Origin: Luteimonas huabeiensis HB2
Lineage (GTDB): Bacteria > Pseudomonadota > Gammaproteobacteria > Xanthomonadales > Xanthomonadaceae
Length of the DNA: 64,000 nt
Assembly (NCBI RefSeq): GCF_000559025.1
Contig: NZ_JAAN01000014.1
Location: forward strand, 62,001-126,000
Direction of reading: 5' to 3'
Within the stretch, counting starts at the first letter, position 1. Every line of letters starts with the position of its first letter. The notes below the pieces were generated by a model. The model did no database searches, was not told where the DNA came from, and saw only the letters and a program-made list of their open reading frames with translations. The position numbers and the translations under genes are program-made. Shown in pieces: positions 16,212 through 25,295 of the stretch.

Positions 16212-18379
16212 GGCCGCGCTTCCTCCGGCGCGGCTTCGGTGCCGGCGATGTGCCGGAAGCCTTCAATCAGATCGTCCGGCAGCGGCGTGTCCTGCAATCC
16301 GGCTGCGGCGTTGCCTTCCCACCAGTCGCCTGCTTCCGCGTAGTGCTGGCGCATGTAGCCGGCGAGCTGCTGCAGGTCGTGCGGCATCACCTCGTCGGGA
16401 TCGGGGGCCGGCAGCGGCATGCGGATCTTCCACAGGTTGCCGCCCTGCATCAGCGCGAAGGCTTGGCCCTTGGGCAGCCCGACCACGTGGGCCGATTCGA
16501 TCATCGGGACGCTCGTGCTGGAGATGCGATCCTGCGTGTTCGAGGTGAAGTCGGTCGGGCCGTGGATGTCCGAGCTGTCGGTGGCGCCGCTCATCAGGGT
16601 CGTGGCGTAGACCTCGACCTTCGGCAACTGCCGGGTCAGCAGTTCCGCCGTCGCCGTCTCGCGCACGCGCAGCATGATCAGGTTGTTGAAGTTGCCGACG
16701 ACCTGGCCGGCCTTGGCACGATTGCCGATGCGCGCTTCGATGTCGCTTAGCGTCTGCGTATAAGCGGTCACTTGCAGGCCGGCGCCACCGCCCTTGTTCA
16801 CCAAGGGAATGAACTCGTCGCCCATGAGTTCATTGAACTCGTCCGCGTGGACGTTGATCGGCACATTCGCATCTGTCGTGGCACCTGGCAGGCCATCATC
16901 AATGCCGAACTTGTAGATGTGCCCAGCCACCGACACGAGATCGCTGAACATGCTGTTGCCGACTGCGGCGGCGACCTCGGCGTCCGACAGCGCATCCAGG
17001 CCGACGTAGACGATCGCGCGCTTGCGGATGATCTGCATCCAATCGAAGATCGGGCGCGGATCGGCGAGATCGGTATAGTCCGGCGCCAGCAACTGCGCGA
17101 TCTTGCCGGTGGTTAGCTTCTCCAGCAGCGGCAGCAGGCTCGCGACGATCTTGTCGAAGTAGGTCCGGTCGTAGCGCACCGCGCTGCGCAGGCCGTCGAG
17201 CACCGGGTCGTATACGCGCACCTGCGACAGGTACTGTTCCAGCGCGACCACCCGCTTCTCGCGGCCGATCATGTTGCGCGGGATGTTCTTCTCGTTGAGC
17301 CGCGCTTCCAGCTGGACGATGACTTCCCACGCCTTCGGCTCGGTCCGGGCGAAGAAGTGGGCGGCGTACTCGATGAATAGCGCGTCGATGTTGATCACAT
17401 GCCTTTGGATCAACTGGTAATCCGGGCGCTGTCCCAGCTCCACGAGGGCACGTGCGATGATGTTCACGAACCTCCACGCGAACTCCCTGAAGGCGGCTGA
17501 ATTGCCCTCGCCGGAGAGCTGTCCGGCAATGCGCGTGGCGACTTCCGAGATACGGCCAAAGCGCCCCACGGCGTTGTAGCGGGAGCTGATTTCGGGCCAG
17601 CCCAAATGGAAGATGTAGAACTCGCCCTCGCGGCCGGCGCGTTTGGCCTCGACGTACATCCGCTTCAGGAGATCGGCATCGCCCTTGGGATCGAATACGA
17701 TGACCACTTCGTGCTCGCCCGCGGCGTTGCGCCGGCGGATGTCCTGCGTGATGAAAAGTTCCGCCAGCCGGGTCTTGCCGACGCGCGTGGTTCCCAGGAC
17801 CAGGGTGTGGCCCACGCGCTCGGGCAGCGGCAGGGAAACGTCGACTTCGTGCGGCTCAATGCCGTGCAGCCGCGGCATGCCGCCGACCGGCGGCAGCGGC
17901 CGCGCGGGATTGAGCGGGCTGTCCCAGGTCAGCGCCTTGGCGAGTTTGGAGACGGGAAATGGCGCGAACTCAAGCCGCTCTTCGAGCCGGCGTGCGATCC
18001 GGTAGGCGGTCGTCGGCTCGACGTAGCGCCGGAACTCCGGCCGGTAGGTCTGCATCAGCCGGTGCGTGTGCTTCTGTTCCCACCGGAAGCCCCTGCCGAT
18101 GAAGAGCCGTTGCTGGCTCACCGGCACGTCACGGCTGGTCATCACGTAGCGCGGTAGCCGGCGGATGTTGCGCCGGTAGCGCAGGATCACGAGCGCATCG
18201 CGCAGCCGGATCGCGCCGTAGGTGAGGAAGGCCAAGGCGCTGCCCAGGCCCAGCAGCGGGCTTAGCGCGAGCGACCACGGTGCCGCCACGCACACCAGCG
18301 CGGCGCCCGCACACACCGCGACGGTATAAAGCTCCACCGCTGGCCGCAGCAATACCTCGATCGCGTAGCGCTGGGCCAT
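16208..18379 (-). CDS. traD: Conjugative coupling factor TraD (SXT/TOL subfamily, TIGR03743)
   Basis: A 723-aa coupling ATPase (T4CP) that brings the relaxase-DNA complex to the secretion channel. Two N-terminal membrane segments (residues about 15-55) anchor it. Walker A is VLGTTRVGKTRLAE (about residue 196) and Walker B is NVHADEFNELMGDE (about residue 450). The length fits the subfamily. It follows TIGR03765 by 10 bp in the operon. Confidence 0.93.
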   Translation of the reverse strand: MAQRYAIEVLLRPAVELYTVAVCAGAALVCVAAPWSLALSPLLGLGSALAFLTYGAIRLRDALVILRYRRNIRRLPRYVMTSRDVPVSQQRLFIGRGFRWEQKHTHRLMQTYRPEFRRYVEPTTAYRIARRLEERLEFAPFPVSKLAKALTWDSPLNPARPLPPVGGMPRLHGIEPHEVDVSLPLPERVGHTLVLGTTRVGKTRLAELFITQDIRRRNAAGEHEVVIVFDPKGDADLLKRMYVEAKRAGREGEFYIFHLGWPEISSRYNAVGRFGRISEVATRIAGQLSGEGNSAAFREFAWRFVNIIARALVELGQRPDYQLIQRHVINIDALFIEYAAHFFARTEPKAWEVIVQLEARLNEKNIPRNMIGREKRVVALEQYLSQVRVYDPVLDGLRSAVRYDRTYFDKIVASLLPLLEKLTTGKIAQLLAPDYTDLADPRPIFDWMQIIRKRAIVYVGLDALSDAEVAAAVGNSMFSDLVSVAGHIYKFGIDDGLPGATTDANVPINVHADEFNELMGDEFIPLVNKGGGAGLQVTAYTQTLSDIEARIGNRAKAGQVVGNFNNLIMLRVRETATAELLTRQLPKVEVYATTLMSGATDSSDIHGPTDFTSNTQDRISSTSVPMIESAHVVGLPKGQAFALMQGGNLWKIRMPLPAPDPDEVMPHDLQQLAGYMRQHYAEAGDWWEGNAAAGLQDTPLPDDLIEGFRHIAGTEAAPEEARP

Positions 18380-18389
18380 CGCGGGGGCT

Positions 18390-18923
18390 TCACTGTTCGA
18401 TGCCCGTGGCCGTCACCAACACCGGGTAGTGGCGCAGCCCCAGGCGCTGGGCCAGTTCGTCGCCGGAGGCCGGCGCCAGCGGCAGCTCGGGGATCAGTGC
18501 GCGCAGCGAGGCCAGAGCTTGCGGCGATTCGACCTGGACCACCAGCCCTACGGCGCCCAGTTCGCGCAAGGCCGGTCCCCGCTGGCGCAGCCAGGCGCGC
18601 GAGCGGTCGTCGTCGCCGATCAGGAATAGCGGCCGGAGTCCCGGCGCCTGGATCACCCGGCGCGCGACGTCGCCGGGCGACAGACGGACCGAGCGCACGG
18701 GCAGCATGTCCGCCTCGTCGAAGGCATGGTTGGGCACGCGGGGCAGTTCGATGCGCGGCAGCGGCCGGTCCGCGCGGGGCTGGAGATTCAGCGACTCGTA
18801 GTACGGCAGCGCGGACGCACCGCCCCGGTCTTCGACGACGACCAGCGGCGGAGACTGCGCCAGCGTCGCGAACGACAGGCACGACAACACCGCCAGCGCG
18901 GCAGCGGCACGAAAGGACTTCAT
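18390..18923 (-). CDS. ICE protein TIGR03765 (PFL_4695)
   Basis: A 177-aa secreted protein with a signal peptide (AALAVLSCLSFATLAQS) and the family core VVEDRGGASALPYYESLNLQ, ending HYPVLVTATGIEQ. Periplasmic role unknown. The start at 18923 overlaps the stop of the transglycosylase gene by four bases; the much longer open frame in this register is a shadow of neighbouring genes. Confidence 0.88.
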   Translation of the reverse strand: MKSFRAAAALAVLSCLSFATLAQSPPLVVVEDRGGASALPYYESLNLQPRADRPLPRIELPRVPNHAFDEADMLPVRSVRLSPGDVARRVIQAPGLRPLFLIGDDDRSRAWLRQRGPALRELGAVGLVVQVESPQALASLRALIPELPLAPASGDELAQRLGLRHYPVLVTATGIEQ

Positions 18924-19495
18924 GGCAGGTTTCTCCTGGTGGTGGCATCCAGCCGGAGTTCGCCGAGCACGCGCGCGAGGTGCTTGTCGACGCTGCGGCG
19001 ATAGCGCGCGGCGGGTGCGCCGCCGGCGGGACGGTGATAACGGCCGATGGCGACGAGCCAGTCCTCGCCGGGGGTGTGCTGCTCGCGCAGGATTTCGGCC
19101 GCGATGGCGAGGTTGCGGTAGGGATCGAGCAGATCGCAGGGGTGCGCGTAGCGATGCCGCTGGTAGCCGACGTTGATCTGCCCGAGTCCTGCGTCGATGC
19201 GGGTCGGGGGCACCCGGCGCAGCGCGTGCTGCAAGCCGGCGCAGGCTTCGGCACGGGTGCCGTAGCGTTTCGAGGCGCCCGCGACGTTCAGCGTCCACGG
19301 CCAAGGGATCAGGCGGCCGTTGAGCCGGGTTCCGCTCTCTTGAAGGGCCACGGCGTACAACACGGTGGACGGAACACCGGCGCGCTGCGCGGCCAGCTGG
19401 TAGGCCGGTGGCGGAACCTCCTGCGCCGCGGCGGTGATCGCGGCCAGACCAAACACCAGGCCCAGCGCGATGCGCGCTACTGCTGCCGCTGCCAT
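18920..19495 (-). CDS. Lytic transglycosylase (SLT domain)
   Basis: A 191-aa secreted protein with a signal peptide (RIALGLVFGLAAITAAAQE) and a C70-type SLT domain. The catalytic Glu is in YAVALQESGTRL, followed by TRIDAGLGQINVGYQRHRY. It locally opens peptidoglycan for assembly of the conjugation channel. The start at 19495 lies inside the 3' end of TIGR03759 (19-bp overlap). Confidence 0.9.
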   Translation of the reverse strand: MAAAAVARIALGLVFGLAAITAAAQEVPPPAYQLAAQRAGVPSTVLYAVALQESGTRLNGRLIPWPWTLNVAGASKRYGTRAEACAGLQHALRRVPPTRIDAGLGQINVGYQRHRYAHPCDLLDPYRNLAIAAEILREQHTPGEDWLVAIGRYHRPAGGAPAARYRRSVDKHLARVLGELRLDATTRRNLP

Positions 19496-20223
19496 TGGCC
19501 GCCGACCTGCCCCACGACGGCGGGCAGGTCGCCCTGCACGCCGAGGGAAAGCCATCGGCCGCCGTCGTGGTTGAGGGTGATGTGGCCGCTGCGCACCTTG
19601 GCCGGGTCGATGCGGGTGCGGCGAGCCCATTCGCGGATGCGCGCGTCGTCGCCACGACTGCCGACGACGTAGATGTCGAAGGACGCTCCTTCGGCCTGCA
19701 GGCGCTGGACGGTCTCGTCGCAGCCGGAACAGGCATCCTTGATGAAGACCGCGATCCGTTCGTCCGCTTGCGTCATGCCGGGGGGCGCCGCACCCGCGCC
19801 GGGCAGGTTGACGCGCTGCATACCCGGCGCGAGCCGCTGCCAGGCGGCGTCGTAGGCGCGCTGGTATGCCAGCAGCTTCTCGACGCGTCGCGCTTCGATC
19901 TGGACCTGCAGGTCCGCGAACCTGCGCCGCTCCTCGTCCGAGCGGGCCTCGATGCCCAAGGCGGTCAGCGGGTCCAGGTTCGGCGACGACAGGCCCAGCG
20001 GTCCCTGCATCAGTTCGCGGTAGCGAACCCACTCTTCCGGTCGTAGCCCCCAGTCGCGCGCCTGGTCCTCGTCGCTGCGTGCGATAGGAGCAGGCCGCTC
20101 ACGGCTGGGGGCCACGTTCGTTGCAGCAGCCTGCGACTGCTGGGCCAATAGGGACTGCGGCGCGCTAAGTGCGAGCGCGGCAAGCAGGCTAAGGGCGACG
20201 GTGGCGTGCTTCATCGGCGACAC
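19477..20223 (-). CDS. ICE protein TIGR03759 (PFL_4693)
   Basis: A 248-aa secreted protein with a signal peptide (VALSLLAALALSAPQSLLAQ) and an acidic middle region, then a thioredoxin-like C-terminal part with the redox-like pair CSGCDETVQRLQAEG. The family is a conserved periplasmic T4SS accessory; the CxxC suggests thiol chemistry, which is my inference. It starts immediately after the preceding stop. Confidence 0.88.
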   Translation of the reverse strand: MSPMKHATVALSLLAALALSAPQSLLAQQSQAAATNVAPSRERPAPIARSDEDQARDWGLRPEEWVRYRELMQGPLGLSSPNLDPLTALGIEARSDEERRRFADLQVQIEARRVEKLLAYQRAYDAAWQRLAPGMQRVNLPGAGAAPPGMTQADERIAVFIKDACSGCDETVQRLQAEGASFDIYVVGSRGDDARIREWARRTRIDPAKVRSGHITLNHDGGRWLSLGVQGDLPAVVGQVGGQWQRQQ

Positions 20224-20877
20224 CTACCGAGCCGGCACCGTCAGGCGACGGGTCTCGGTGCCGTGCTGGAACACCGCGATGTCGCCCTCGATGGCGGTCA
20301 GGCGCCAGCCGGCCTCCTCCTCGTCCGGCCGCAGCAGCCGGGCCTGGTTCAGGGCGCTGCTCTCGGCCGGAAGAATCGACAGGAACCGTTCGCCGGCACG
20401 AAGCTCAGCGCCCATGACGCGAAACGGCGGCTCGACCGGCTTCGGCGGGGTCGCGGGAGCCGTACCAGGCGCGGTGGCAGGCCGCGGCGCCGGCCGGGCG
20501 GTCGGTCGCGCCTCCAACCGTTCGATGCGCGCCTGCATGGCCTGAAGCGCGGCATCCGCGGACCGGTCGCCCAGGGATTGTTCGAGCGCCGAGAGCCGGC
20601 GGTCGAGCGCCTGGCGGTCGGCATCGTAGCGAGCCTGCGGCACGGCAGGCGGCCGCGTGCGCGACTGTTCGGAGTCCTGGGATAGCTCGGCCAGGCGCTG
20701 CTCCAGCGCGGCGATCTGCGTATCCACCGTGCTGGCCTCAGCCGTGTCGGCGAGCTTGGTCAGGGTGACGTGGTTGACCACCACGCCCGTGCTGATCAGC
20801 AGCACCCAGGTGACGGCGGCGACGCGCAGCAAGGTCGCCCGCCGCGGGTACGCGGTGCCCGGCATCGTCGGGGTCAT
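20224..20877 (-). CDS. Membrane-anchored coiled-coil protein of the T4SS operon
   Basis: A 217-aa protein: one N-terminal membrane segment (VAAVTWVLLISTGVVVNHV), then two coiled-coil stretches (residues about 45-65 and 80-110), a Pro/Ala-rich linker and a C-terminal domain (RLTAIEGDIAVFQHGTETRR). I know no family name for it, but it sits where ICEs of this class have a hypothetical between PilL and TIGR03759. It overlaps the pilL stop by four bases. Confidence 0.8.
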   Translation of the reverse strand: MTPTMPGTAYPRRATLLRVAAVTWVLLISTGVVVNHVTLTKLADTAEASTVDTQIAALEQRLAELSQDSEQSRTRPPAVPQARYDADRQALDRRLSALEQSLGDRSADAALQAMQARIERLEARPTARPAPRPATAPGTAPATPPKPVEPPFRVMGAELRAGERFLSILPAESSALNQARLLRPDEEEAGWRLTAIEGDIAVFQHGTETRRLTVPAR

Positions 20878-21464
20878 GGCCGGTCCTCCACCGCAAGCGG
20901 GAAGGTCTGCACCTGGACGTCGGCATCCGGAGCGGTGGTCGGCCGGGGTTCGGTCTCGGTCGGCGCTGAGGCGACGTGGCTGAAGCACACCAAGCGCGTG
21001 CCGTCGTCCACGTGGAGATCCCAGGCGGGGCCGGTCAGGGTCAGCAAGGCGTCGCGCAGGACCAGCGGCCCCAGCTGGTAATGGGCCGCCGGCAGCGGCA
21101 GCCTGCCCAGGGCCTCGGTGTCCTGGCCGCCGCAGAGCTGGTAGCCCGAACGCCGCAGGACATGGCGCAAGGCGTCGGCGACGGTGGCATGCAGCGTGTC
21201 CGGCGTGGACACCTCCACGACCTGCAGCAGCAGGTCCCGCTGCGCGGCGCTGGGCGCCAATTCGATCAAGGTGTAGCGGCCGTACCGGACCACCGGGACG
21301 GACTCTGGCGACAGGTCGGGTGCGACGGCGGCCGGTGCCTCGGGCGTCGGCGTCGGCGTGGGCGCCGTCGCGCAGCCGCCGAGCAACGCGGCCCAGAACA
21401 AGCCGAGCAGGCCGGACAGCAGGTGGCGTCCGGGATCACGAAACCAAGGATCGGAGGGGCACAT
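20874..21464 (-). CDS. pilL: PilL-type lipoprotein, TIGR03748
   Basis: A 196-aa lipoprotein: signal with lipobox LGGCA (Cys about residue 31), a Pro/Thr/Ala-rich linker, then the PilL_PFGI-1 domain (VVRYGRYTLIELAPSAAQRDL). It is the first gene of the T4SS operon and probably a periplasmic or outer-membrane pilus factor. Only the PilL N-terminal type domain is present. A 14-bp palindrome at 21497-21510 may be its operator. Confidence 0.9.
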   Translation of the reverse strand: MCPSDPWFRDPGRHLLSGLLGLFWAALLGGCATAPTPTPTPEAPAAVAPDLSPESVPVVRYGRYTLIELAPSAAQRDLLLQVVEVSTPDTLHATVADALRHVLRRSGYQLCGGQDTEALGRLPLPAAHYQLGPLVLRDALLTLTGPAWDLHVDDGTRLVCFSHVASAPTETEPRPTTAPDADVQVQTFPLAVEDRP

Positions 21465-21496
21465 AGCGTGGCGTCCTGAAGCGACGAGCCATCACC

Positions 21497-21510
21497 ATCG
21501 CCGCGGCGAT
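21497..21510. promoter_or_regulatory. Palindrome upstream of the T4SS operon
   Basis: ATCGCCGCGGCGAT is a perfect 14-bp palindrome, 33 bp before the pilL start, between the T4SS operon and the divergent plus-strand gene at 21648. A role as an operator is inferred from position only; in DNA this GC-rich some palindromes occur by chance. Confidence 0.35.
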
Positions 21511-21647
21511 CCCTTCGGGCAGCAAACAAAGCGAATCCTTCCGCGCCGGATTAACTGGCGCGGGGGATGCGCAAAGAAAGCCGCCTGGGTGCTAGTGTTT
21601 GTCCACGACCGGATCCGGCTCTCGGGCAACAGGACAGGAGCATCGGA

Positions 21648-21941
21648 ATGGACAGGAAAATCGCAGTCGAACGGCTGATTCAACAGGTGAAGGACTACGC
21701 CAATGGGCGGGCAAAGGACGTAGCGCGAGGCGCAGAGACTCCACGGCTTGCGGCCCTGCTGGTGCAGAAATACGGGCGCGGCGTGGTCGACGCCATTGCA
21801 ACGGCGTTCGACGATCCGCGCGCCGCTGATCCCATATCGAGGGTCGTGGATGATGAGACGGCAAGGCTCGACCCGCTTTGGCGTGAACACGATCGCGAGC
21901 GATGGGCTGGTCATCCGGCTGATGTGATCGTCCACAGCTAG
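21648..21941 (+). CDS. Small conserved protein of unknown function
   Basis: A 97-aa acidic, soluble protein with a strong ribosome site (ACAGGAG) and ATG start. The sequence begins MDRKIAVERLIQQVKDYANG and has no signal peptide or known domain. It is one of the very few plus-strand genes of ICE-A and is transcribed away from the T4SS operon. A 7-bp GC hairpin follows its stop, consistent with an independent single-gene unit. Confidence 0.65.
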   Translation: MDRKIAVERLIQQVKDYANGRAKDVARGAETPRLAALLVQKYGRGVVDAIATAFDDPRAADPISRVVDDETARLDPLWREHDRERWAGHPADVIVHS

Positions 21942-21959
21942 ATCCGGATACCAAGAAGA

Positions 21960-21977
21960 ACGGCCCCGAAGGGCCGT
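21960..21977. terminator. Hairpin between convergent genes
   Basis: ACGGCCC, CGAA loop, GGGCCGT: a 7-bp stem with a stable tetraloop between the stop at 21941 (+) and the stop at 22000 (-). No T-run follows on either strand, so termination is likely but not certain. Confidence 0.5.
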
Positions 21978-21999
21978 CGTAGTGGAGGAAGTGCCTGCG

Positions 22000-22416
22000 T
22001 CAGTCGTCGGCATTGGTGGGAGCTGGACTCTCTTCACCTGGCGCAAGGTTGAAGTGCGAGACAAGTTCGCCTATCGGCAACTGCTCGCTGGTGATCTCGA
22101 CGTCGGTGTGCTTGAGGAATGCCGCGAACCAGAAATGGCTGTCGGAGACGTTGAGCGTGTCGGCCTCCGTGCTAACGAAACGGTCGTCGCTGCTCGAATC
22201 CGTCTGGTCCGAGCCTTCCTCGTCGTCATGCGACAGGTACTGCGCGCGGTAGTCGAACTTCTCGACCTTGTAGAGGCCATGCTCCTTCACCACCGCCGCG
22301 AGGCGAAGAATCTTGCGCGCGGTGGAGAGGTCGATCGAGAACTCGACGACGGCCGGCAAATCAGCAAACTCGTCGCTGGAGGACACTTCTGTACGAAACA
22401 GCTTGTCGTCTTGCAT
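22000..22416 (-). CDS. Acidic conserved ICE protein
   Basis: A 138-aa acidic protein (many Asp, Glu and Ser, as in HDDEEGSDQTDSSSDD), with no signal or membrane segment. The ribosome site AGGAG precedes ATG 22416. No family is recognised. Very acidic small proteins encoded by mobile elements sometimes mimic DNA (anti-restriction), but nothing specific supports that here. It follows the helicase gene by 87 bp, with a GC hairpin between them. Confidence 0.65.
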   Translation of the reverse strand: MQDDKLFRTEVSSSDEFADLPAVVEFSIDLSTARKILRLAAVVKEHGLYKVEKFDYRAQYLSHDDEEGSDQTDSSSDDRFVSTEADTLNVSDSHFWFAAFLKHTDVEITSEQLPIGELVSHFNLAPGEESPAPTNADD

Positions 22417-22469
22417 GATGATTCTCCTGGGAAGGATGAGTGATGAGGTAGGGATACGGAAGAAAGAAA

Positions 22470-22491
22470 GGCGGCCCTCGAAAGAGCCGCC
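22470..22491 (-). terminator. GC hairpin after the helicase gene
   Basis: GGCGGC and GCCGCC arms, 13 bp past the helicase stop and 54 bp before the next start. It could be a weak terminator or the leader hairpin of the next gene; no T-run follows. Confidence 0.4.
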
Positions 22492-22503
22492 GGCATGGAG
22501 GAA

Positions 22504-24786
22504 CTAGGCGGCGACCAGTTGCCTGGCCAGCGCCACCTCGACGGAATCCCCGTCTTGGTTCAGGACATCGAGTCCCGACTCCGGCACGTCTCCCGACGTG
22601 CTCTGCGACACCATGATCTTCTTCGCCATCAACCCCAGGCAGGTCATCTGCGAGGAGTTGGTGTAGCCGAGATAGATCACGCGCACGGACTGCTTCTGCC
22701 CGATGCGCCACGAGCGCCGTGCTGCCTGCTGCAACGAGTAGACGTTGTAGCCGCTCTGCATGAAGACGATCGTGGGGAACTCCAACAAATCGAGGCCCGT
22801 CTTGACCAACTCCGGGTTCGTGACCAGGACATCGATCCCGCGATCGAGCTGCTCGGCAATCCAGTCTTCCCGGCGGGACGCATCCACGCTTGCGCGCAGC
22901 ACGGCCACCTTGAAGCCTTCCTGCTCGAGCAACACCTTGAGGCGCGACGTGGTATCGCGCGTGCCGGTGTAGACCGAATAGACCAGGGTCTTGCGCCCTT
23001 GCGCTTTCTCCTGCTTGCAGATGTCGATCAGCTCGCGCTCTTTCGGCGTGATCTCGAACTCGGTGAACTGAGCCGGGACGAACGCCAAGGTGCCGCGCGT
23101 GCGCGGGTGCACTACGGTTTCAGGCCGGAAACAACAATCCGGCCAGGCCAAGAGCACGTTGAGCACTACGCCCAACAGGGTCGTGTCGCGCTTCGCCAGG
23201 GCTTGCTTCAGCGCCTGGGTCAGCCGACCCGACAGATCGCGGTAGGCGGCGGCTTGCTCCGCCTCCATCGCGACTTCGCGGAACTCCTCGTCGTAGGGCG
23301 GCAGCACGTTGCCGCCGATGTCCTTCAACTTCAGGAAGACCGTGAACGGCAGGATGCAACGCAGGACGCCCTTGGGACCGAAGCCCGGCGCCTTGACGGT
23401 GCGCACCGACACCTTCGAGCCCTTGGCCGTCTTGTGCGCGGTGGCCTTGCTCTCGGAGTAGATGTCCTTCAGGACCCCGTGGTCCCTCATGAACGCCATC
23501 GCGGCCGACGTCATGCTGCCGCTCTTGGTCGGCCGGTAGCCGTCTTCGATCATGCGTCCGGGCAGCGCCCGGAACAGCAAGTGGAACAAGTCGTCGCCGT
23601 AACCGCCCATCAGGGTGCCGGTGAGCAGCAAGGTCTTGCGCGACTTCGCGGCGAGGACGCCCATGGCTTGGCCCTGGGCGCTTCCGCCGTTCTTGTACTC
23701 ATGCGCTTCGTCGGCGACCAGCAGGTCGAACGTGCCGTGCGGCAAGTAGCGCTTGATGAACTCGCTGGGCTGATAACCTCCCGTGCCGAATCCGAACTCC
23801 ATGTTCGCCATGGCGCGTTCCATCCGGTGCGCCTGTCGATCCGAGAAGATCAGCTCGCCACGCTCATCCATGAGGTTGACAAACTCATAGATGTTGTCCC
23901 CAAGCATCGATGCCAGGAAGGCATCACCGAACTTCTGCATCAGCTTCTGCGCGGTGACCTGGCCGATCGTCGGAATGCGGGTCAGGGCCTTGAGGACGGC
24001 GGAGGACTGGTCGCTGGCGGACAGGCTCCGGGGACGAATCAGGCTCCACAACGCGGAGCCGCAGTGGCTGCACTTGCGGCGCTGCTCCTCGGCTTCGAGG
24101 TCGACCGGATTGATCGGCTCGCCGTCGAGGTCGGTGATGACCTGGCCGCAGTCGGGGCACGCGCCCACGTCGCCGTCGAGCGTCCGGTGCCGGGTGAAAA
24201 CGGGTTTCCAGTGGAACCCCATCCTCATCCTGACGCGCCCAAGGACAAAGAACTCCTGGCCCTGCGCCGGCACGTTCAGCTGCTCGCGCAGCTTCATGAG
24301 CTTGACGAGCGTATCCGGGCCATTGAGCACCCAGACGCGCGCACCGGCGACGGTTTCCTGGATCTCCCTCCGCCACTTGTAGACCAGGTGGGGCGGGCTC
24401 AAGACGAGCGTGCGGCGGTAGCCTTCGGCGTTGAGCACGGCGGCCGTGGCGATGCCGACGGTGGTCTTGCCGCAGCCCATTTCGCCATTGACGATCGCAG
24501 CGCGTTCGCCGCGATCGATCAGCAGCTCGCTGACGGCGTGGACCACGTCGGCCTGGGCCGGGAACAACTGGCGCTTCAGGCTTGCCAGGACCAGTTGGCG
24601 ATGTGCCCGCGGTTGCCCGGTGTAGACAGGCGGGTTGGCCCGATTGAGGGCTTCCAGCAGGTCATCGCCGCATTCGGCGACGAAGTCCTGAAGGCTCATC
24701 GTGAGAGAGGAAGATTCCGCATCGAGCAGTTCGCCCTGCAAGGCAGTGCCTTCCGCGGATGGAACGGTGTCGAGATCGAGAGACAT
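22504..24786 (-). CDS. SNF2-type DEAD/DEAH helicase with zinc ribbon
   Basis: A 760-aa superfamily 2 helicase. Walker A is VNGEMGCGKTTVGIA (about residue 105), the DEAH box is LLVADEAHEYKN (about residue 355), and motif VI is QQAARRSWRIGQKQSVRV near residue 700, typical of SNF2 proteins. A four-Cys zinc ribbon (CPDCG ... CSHCG) is inserted between motifs I and II. Conserved in ICEs of this class next to the methyltransferase gene at 25296. Role unknown; DNA translocation in replication, transfer or defence are possibilities. ATG 24786 is supported by GGAGC and the leader hairpin. Confidence 0.88.
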   Translation of the reverse strand: MSLDLDTVPSAEGTALQGELLDAESSSLTMSLQDFVAECGDDLLEALNRANPPVYTGQPRAHRQLVLASLKRQLFPAQADVVHAVSELLIDRGERAAIVNGEMGCGKTTVGIATAAVLNAEGYRRTLVLSPPHLVYKWRREIQETVAGARVWVLNGPDTLVKLMKLREQLNVPAQGQEFFVLGRVRMRMGFHWKPVFTRHRTLDGDVGACPDCGQVITDLDGEPINPVDLEAEEQRRKCSHCGSALWSLIRPRSLSASDQSSAVLKALTRIPTIGQVTAQKLMQKFGDAFLASMLGDNIYEFVNLMDERGELIFSDRQAHRMERAMANMEFGFGTGGYQPSEFIKRYLPHGTFDLLVADEAHEYKNGGSAQGQAMGVLAAKSRKTLLLTGTLMGGYGDDLFHLLFRALPGRMIEDGYRPTKSGSMTSAAMAFMRDHGVLKDIYSESKATAHKTAKGSKVSVRTVKAPGFGPKGVLRCILPFTVFLKLKDIGGNVLPPYDEEFREVAMEAEQAAAYRDLSGRLTQALKQALAKRDTTLLGVVLNVLLAWPDCCFRPETVVHPRTRGTLAFVPAQFTEFEITPKERELIDICKQEKAQGRKTLVYSVYTGTRDTTSRLKVLLEQEGFKVAVLRASVDASRREDWIAEQLDRGIDVLVTNPELVKTGLDLLEFPTIVFMQSGYNVYSLQQAARRSWRIGQKQSVRVIYLGYTNSSQMTCLGLMAKKIMVSQSTSGDVPESGLDVLNQDGDSVEVALARQLVAA

Positions 24787-24805
24787 GGTGGTGCTCCAAA
24801 TGAAT

Positions 24806-24843
24806 GGGGCACGCACCTCCCTTGTGGGGCGATGATGTGCCCC
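24806..24843 (-). promoter_or_regulatory. Two-tier leader hairpin before the helicase gene
   Basis: Outer arms GGGGCAC/GTGCCCC (7 bp) enclose an inner CCC/GGG stem. It lies 20 bp upstream of ATG 24786. Same plan as the other leaders, different sequence. Confidence 0.65.
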
Positions 24844-24886
24844 GTGGATGGGAAGAATGGCGACGGCTTGCGCCGTCAAACTGGGA

Positions 24887-25198
24887 TCAGTACTCGCTGG
24901 GCAGCAGCAGCGTCGTGACGCTGCGGTCCCACTCGGTGACGATCCAGAGAGTCAGGTCTGGCGCGACCTGGTAGGACGAGAACAAACGATCCTCGCCCGA
25001 AGCCAGCGCCAGGTCGTTCTGGCGTCGGTCTTCGTCGGACAGGTCGCCCCAGTCGCCGCTGAGATGGCGGCGCAGGTACGCGCTGGGATTGAGCCGGCCC
25101 CGTTGGATCAGGTCGGAAATCCCACGAGTGACGATCATCTGCCCCGGCGAAAATCGCGGTTGGGGCACGAGGCTGATGAAAACGGCTTCTTTTGCCAT
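24887..25198 (-). CDS. Conserved small ICE protein
   Basis: A 103-aa soluble protein starting MAKEAVFISLVPQPRFSPGQ, with RGISDLIQRGRLNPSAYLRR in the middle. Homologues are a regular member of this ICE block, always between the helicase and methyltransferase genes. No catalytic motif is visible, so restriction-enzyme labels sometimes given to this kind of gene are not supported. Good ribosome site (AAGGAG) and a strong leader hairpin. Confidence 0.7.
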   Translation of the reverse strand: MAKEAVFISLVPQPRFSPGQMIVTRGISDLIQRGRLNPSAYLRRHLSGDWGDLSDEDRRQNDLALASGEDRLFSSYQVAPDLTLWIVTEWDRSVTTLLLPSEY

Positions 25199-25224
25199 GG
25201 TGGTAGCTCCTTCGTGGAAAGAAC

Positions 25225-25259
25225 GGGGCCACGGCAGCCCATCGGGGCGGCGTGGCCCC
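25225..25259 (-). promoter_or_regulatory. Two-tier leader hairpin before the 103-aa gene
   Basis: The best example of the class: outer arms GGGGCCACG/CGTGGCCCC (9 bp, perfect) and inner arms GCCC/GGGC around an ATCG loop. Confidence 0.7.
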
Positions 25260-25295
25260 ATGGGGTGGACAGAAGCTGCGTCGTGCAGCAGGCGA

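Noticed and set aside
24887..25198. Restriction-modification subunit label for the 103-aa protein
   Set aside because: No SAM-binding or catalytic motif is present in its 103 residues; the methyltransferase motifs are in the next gene.
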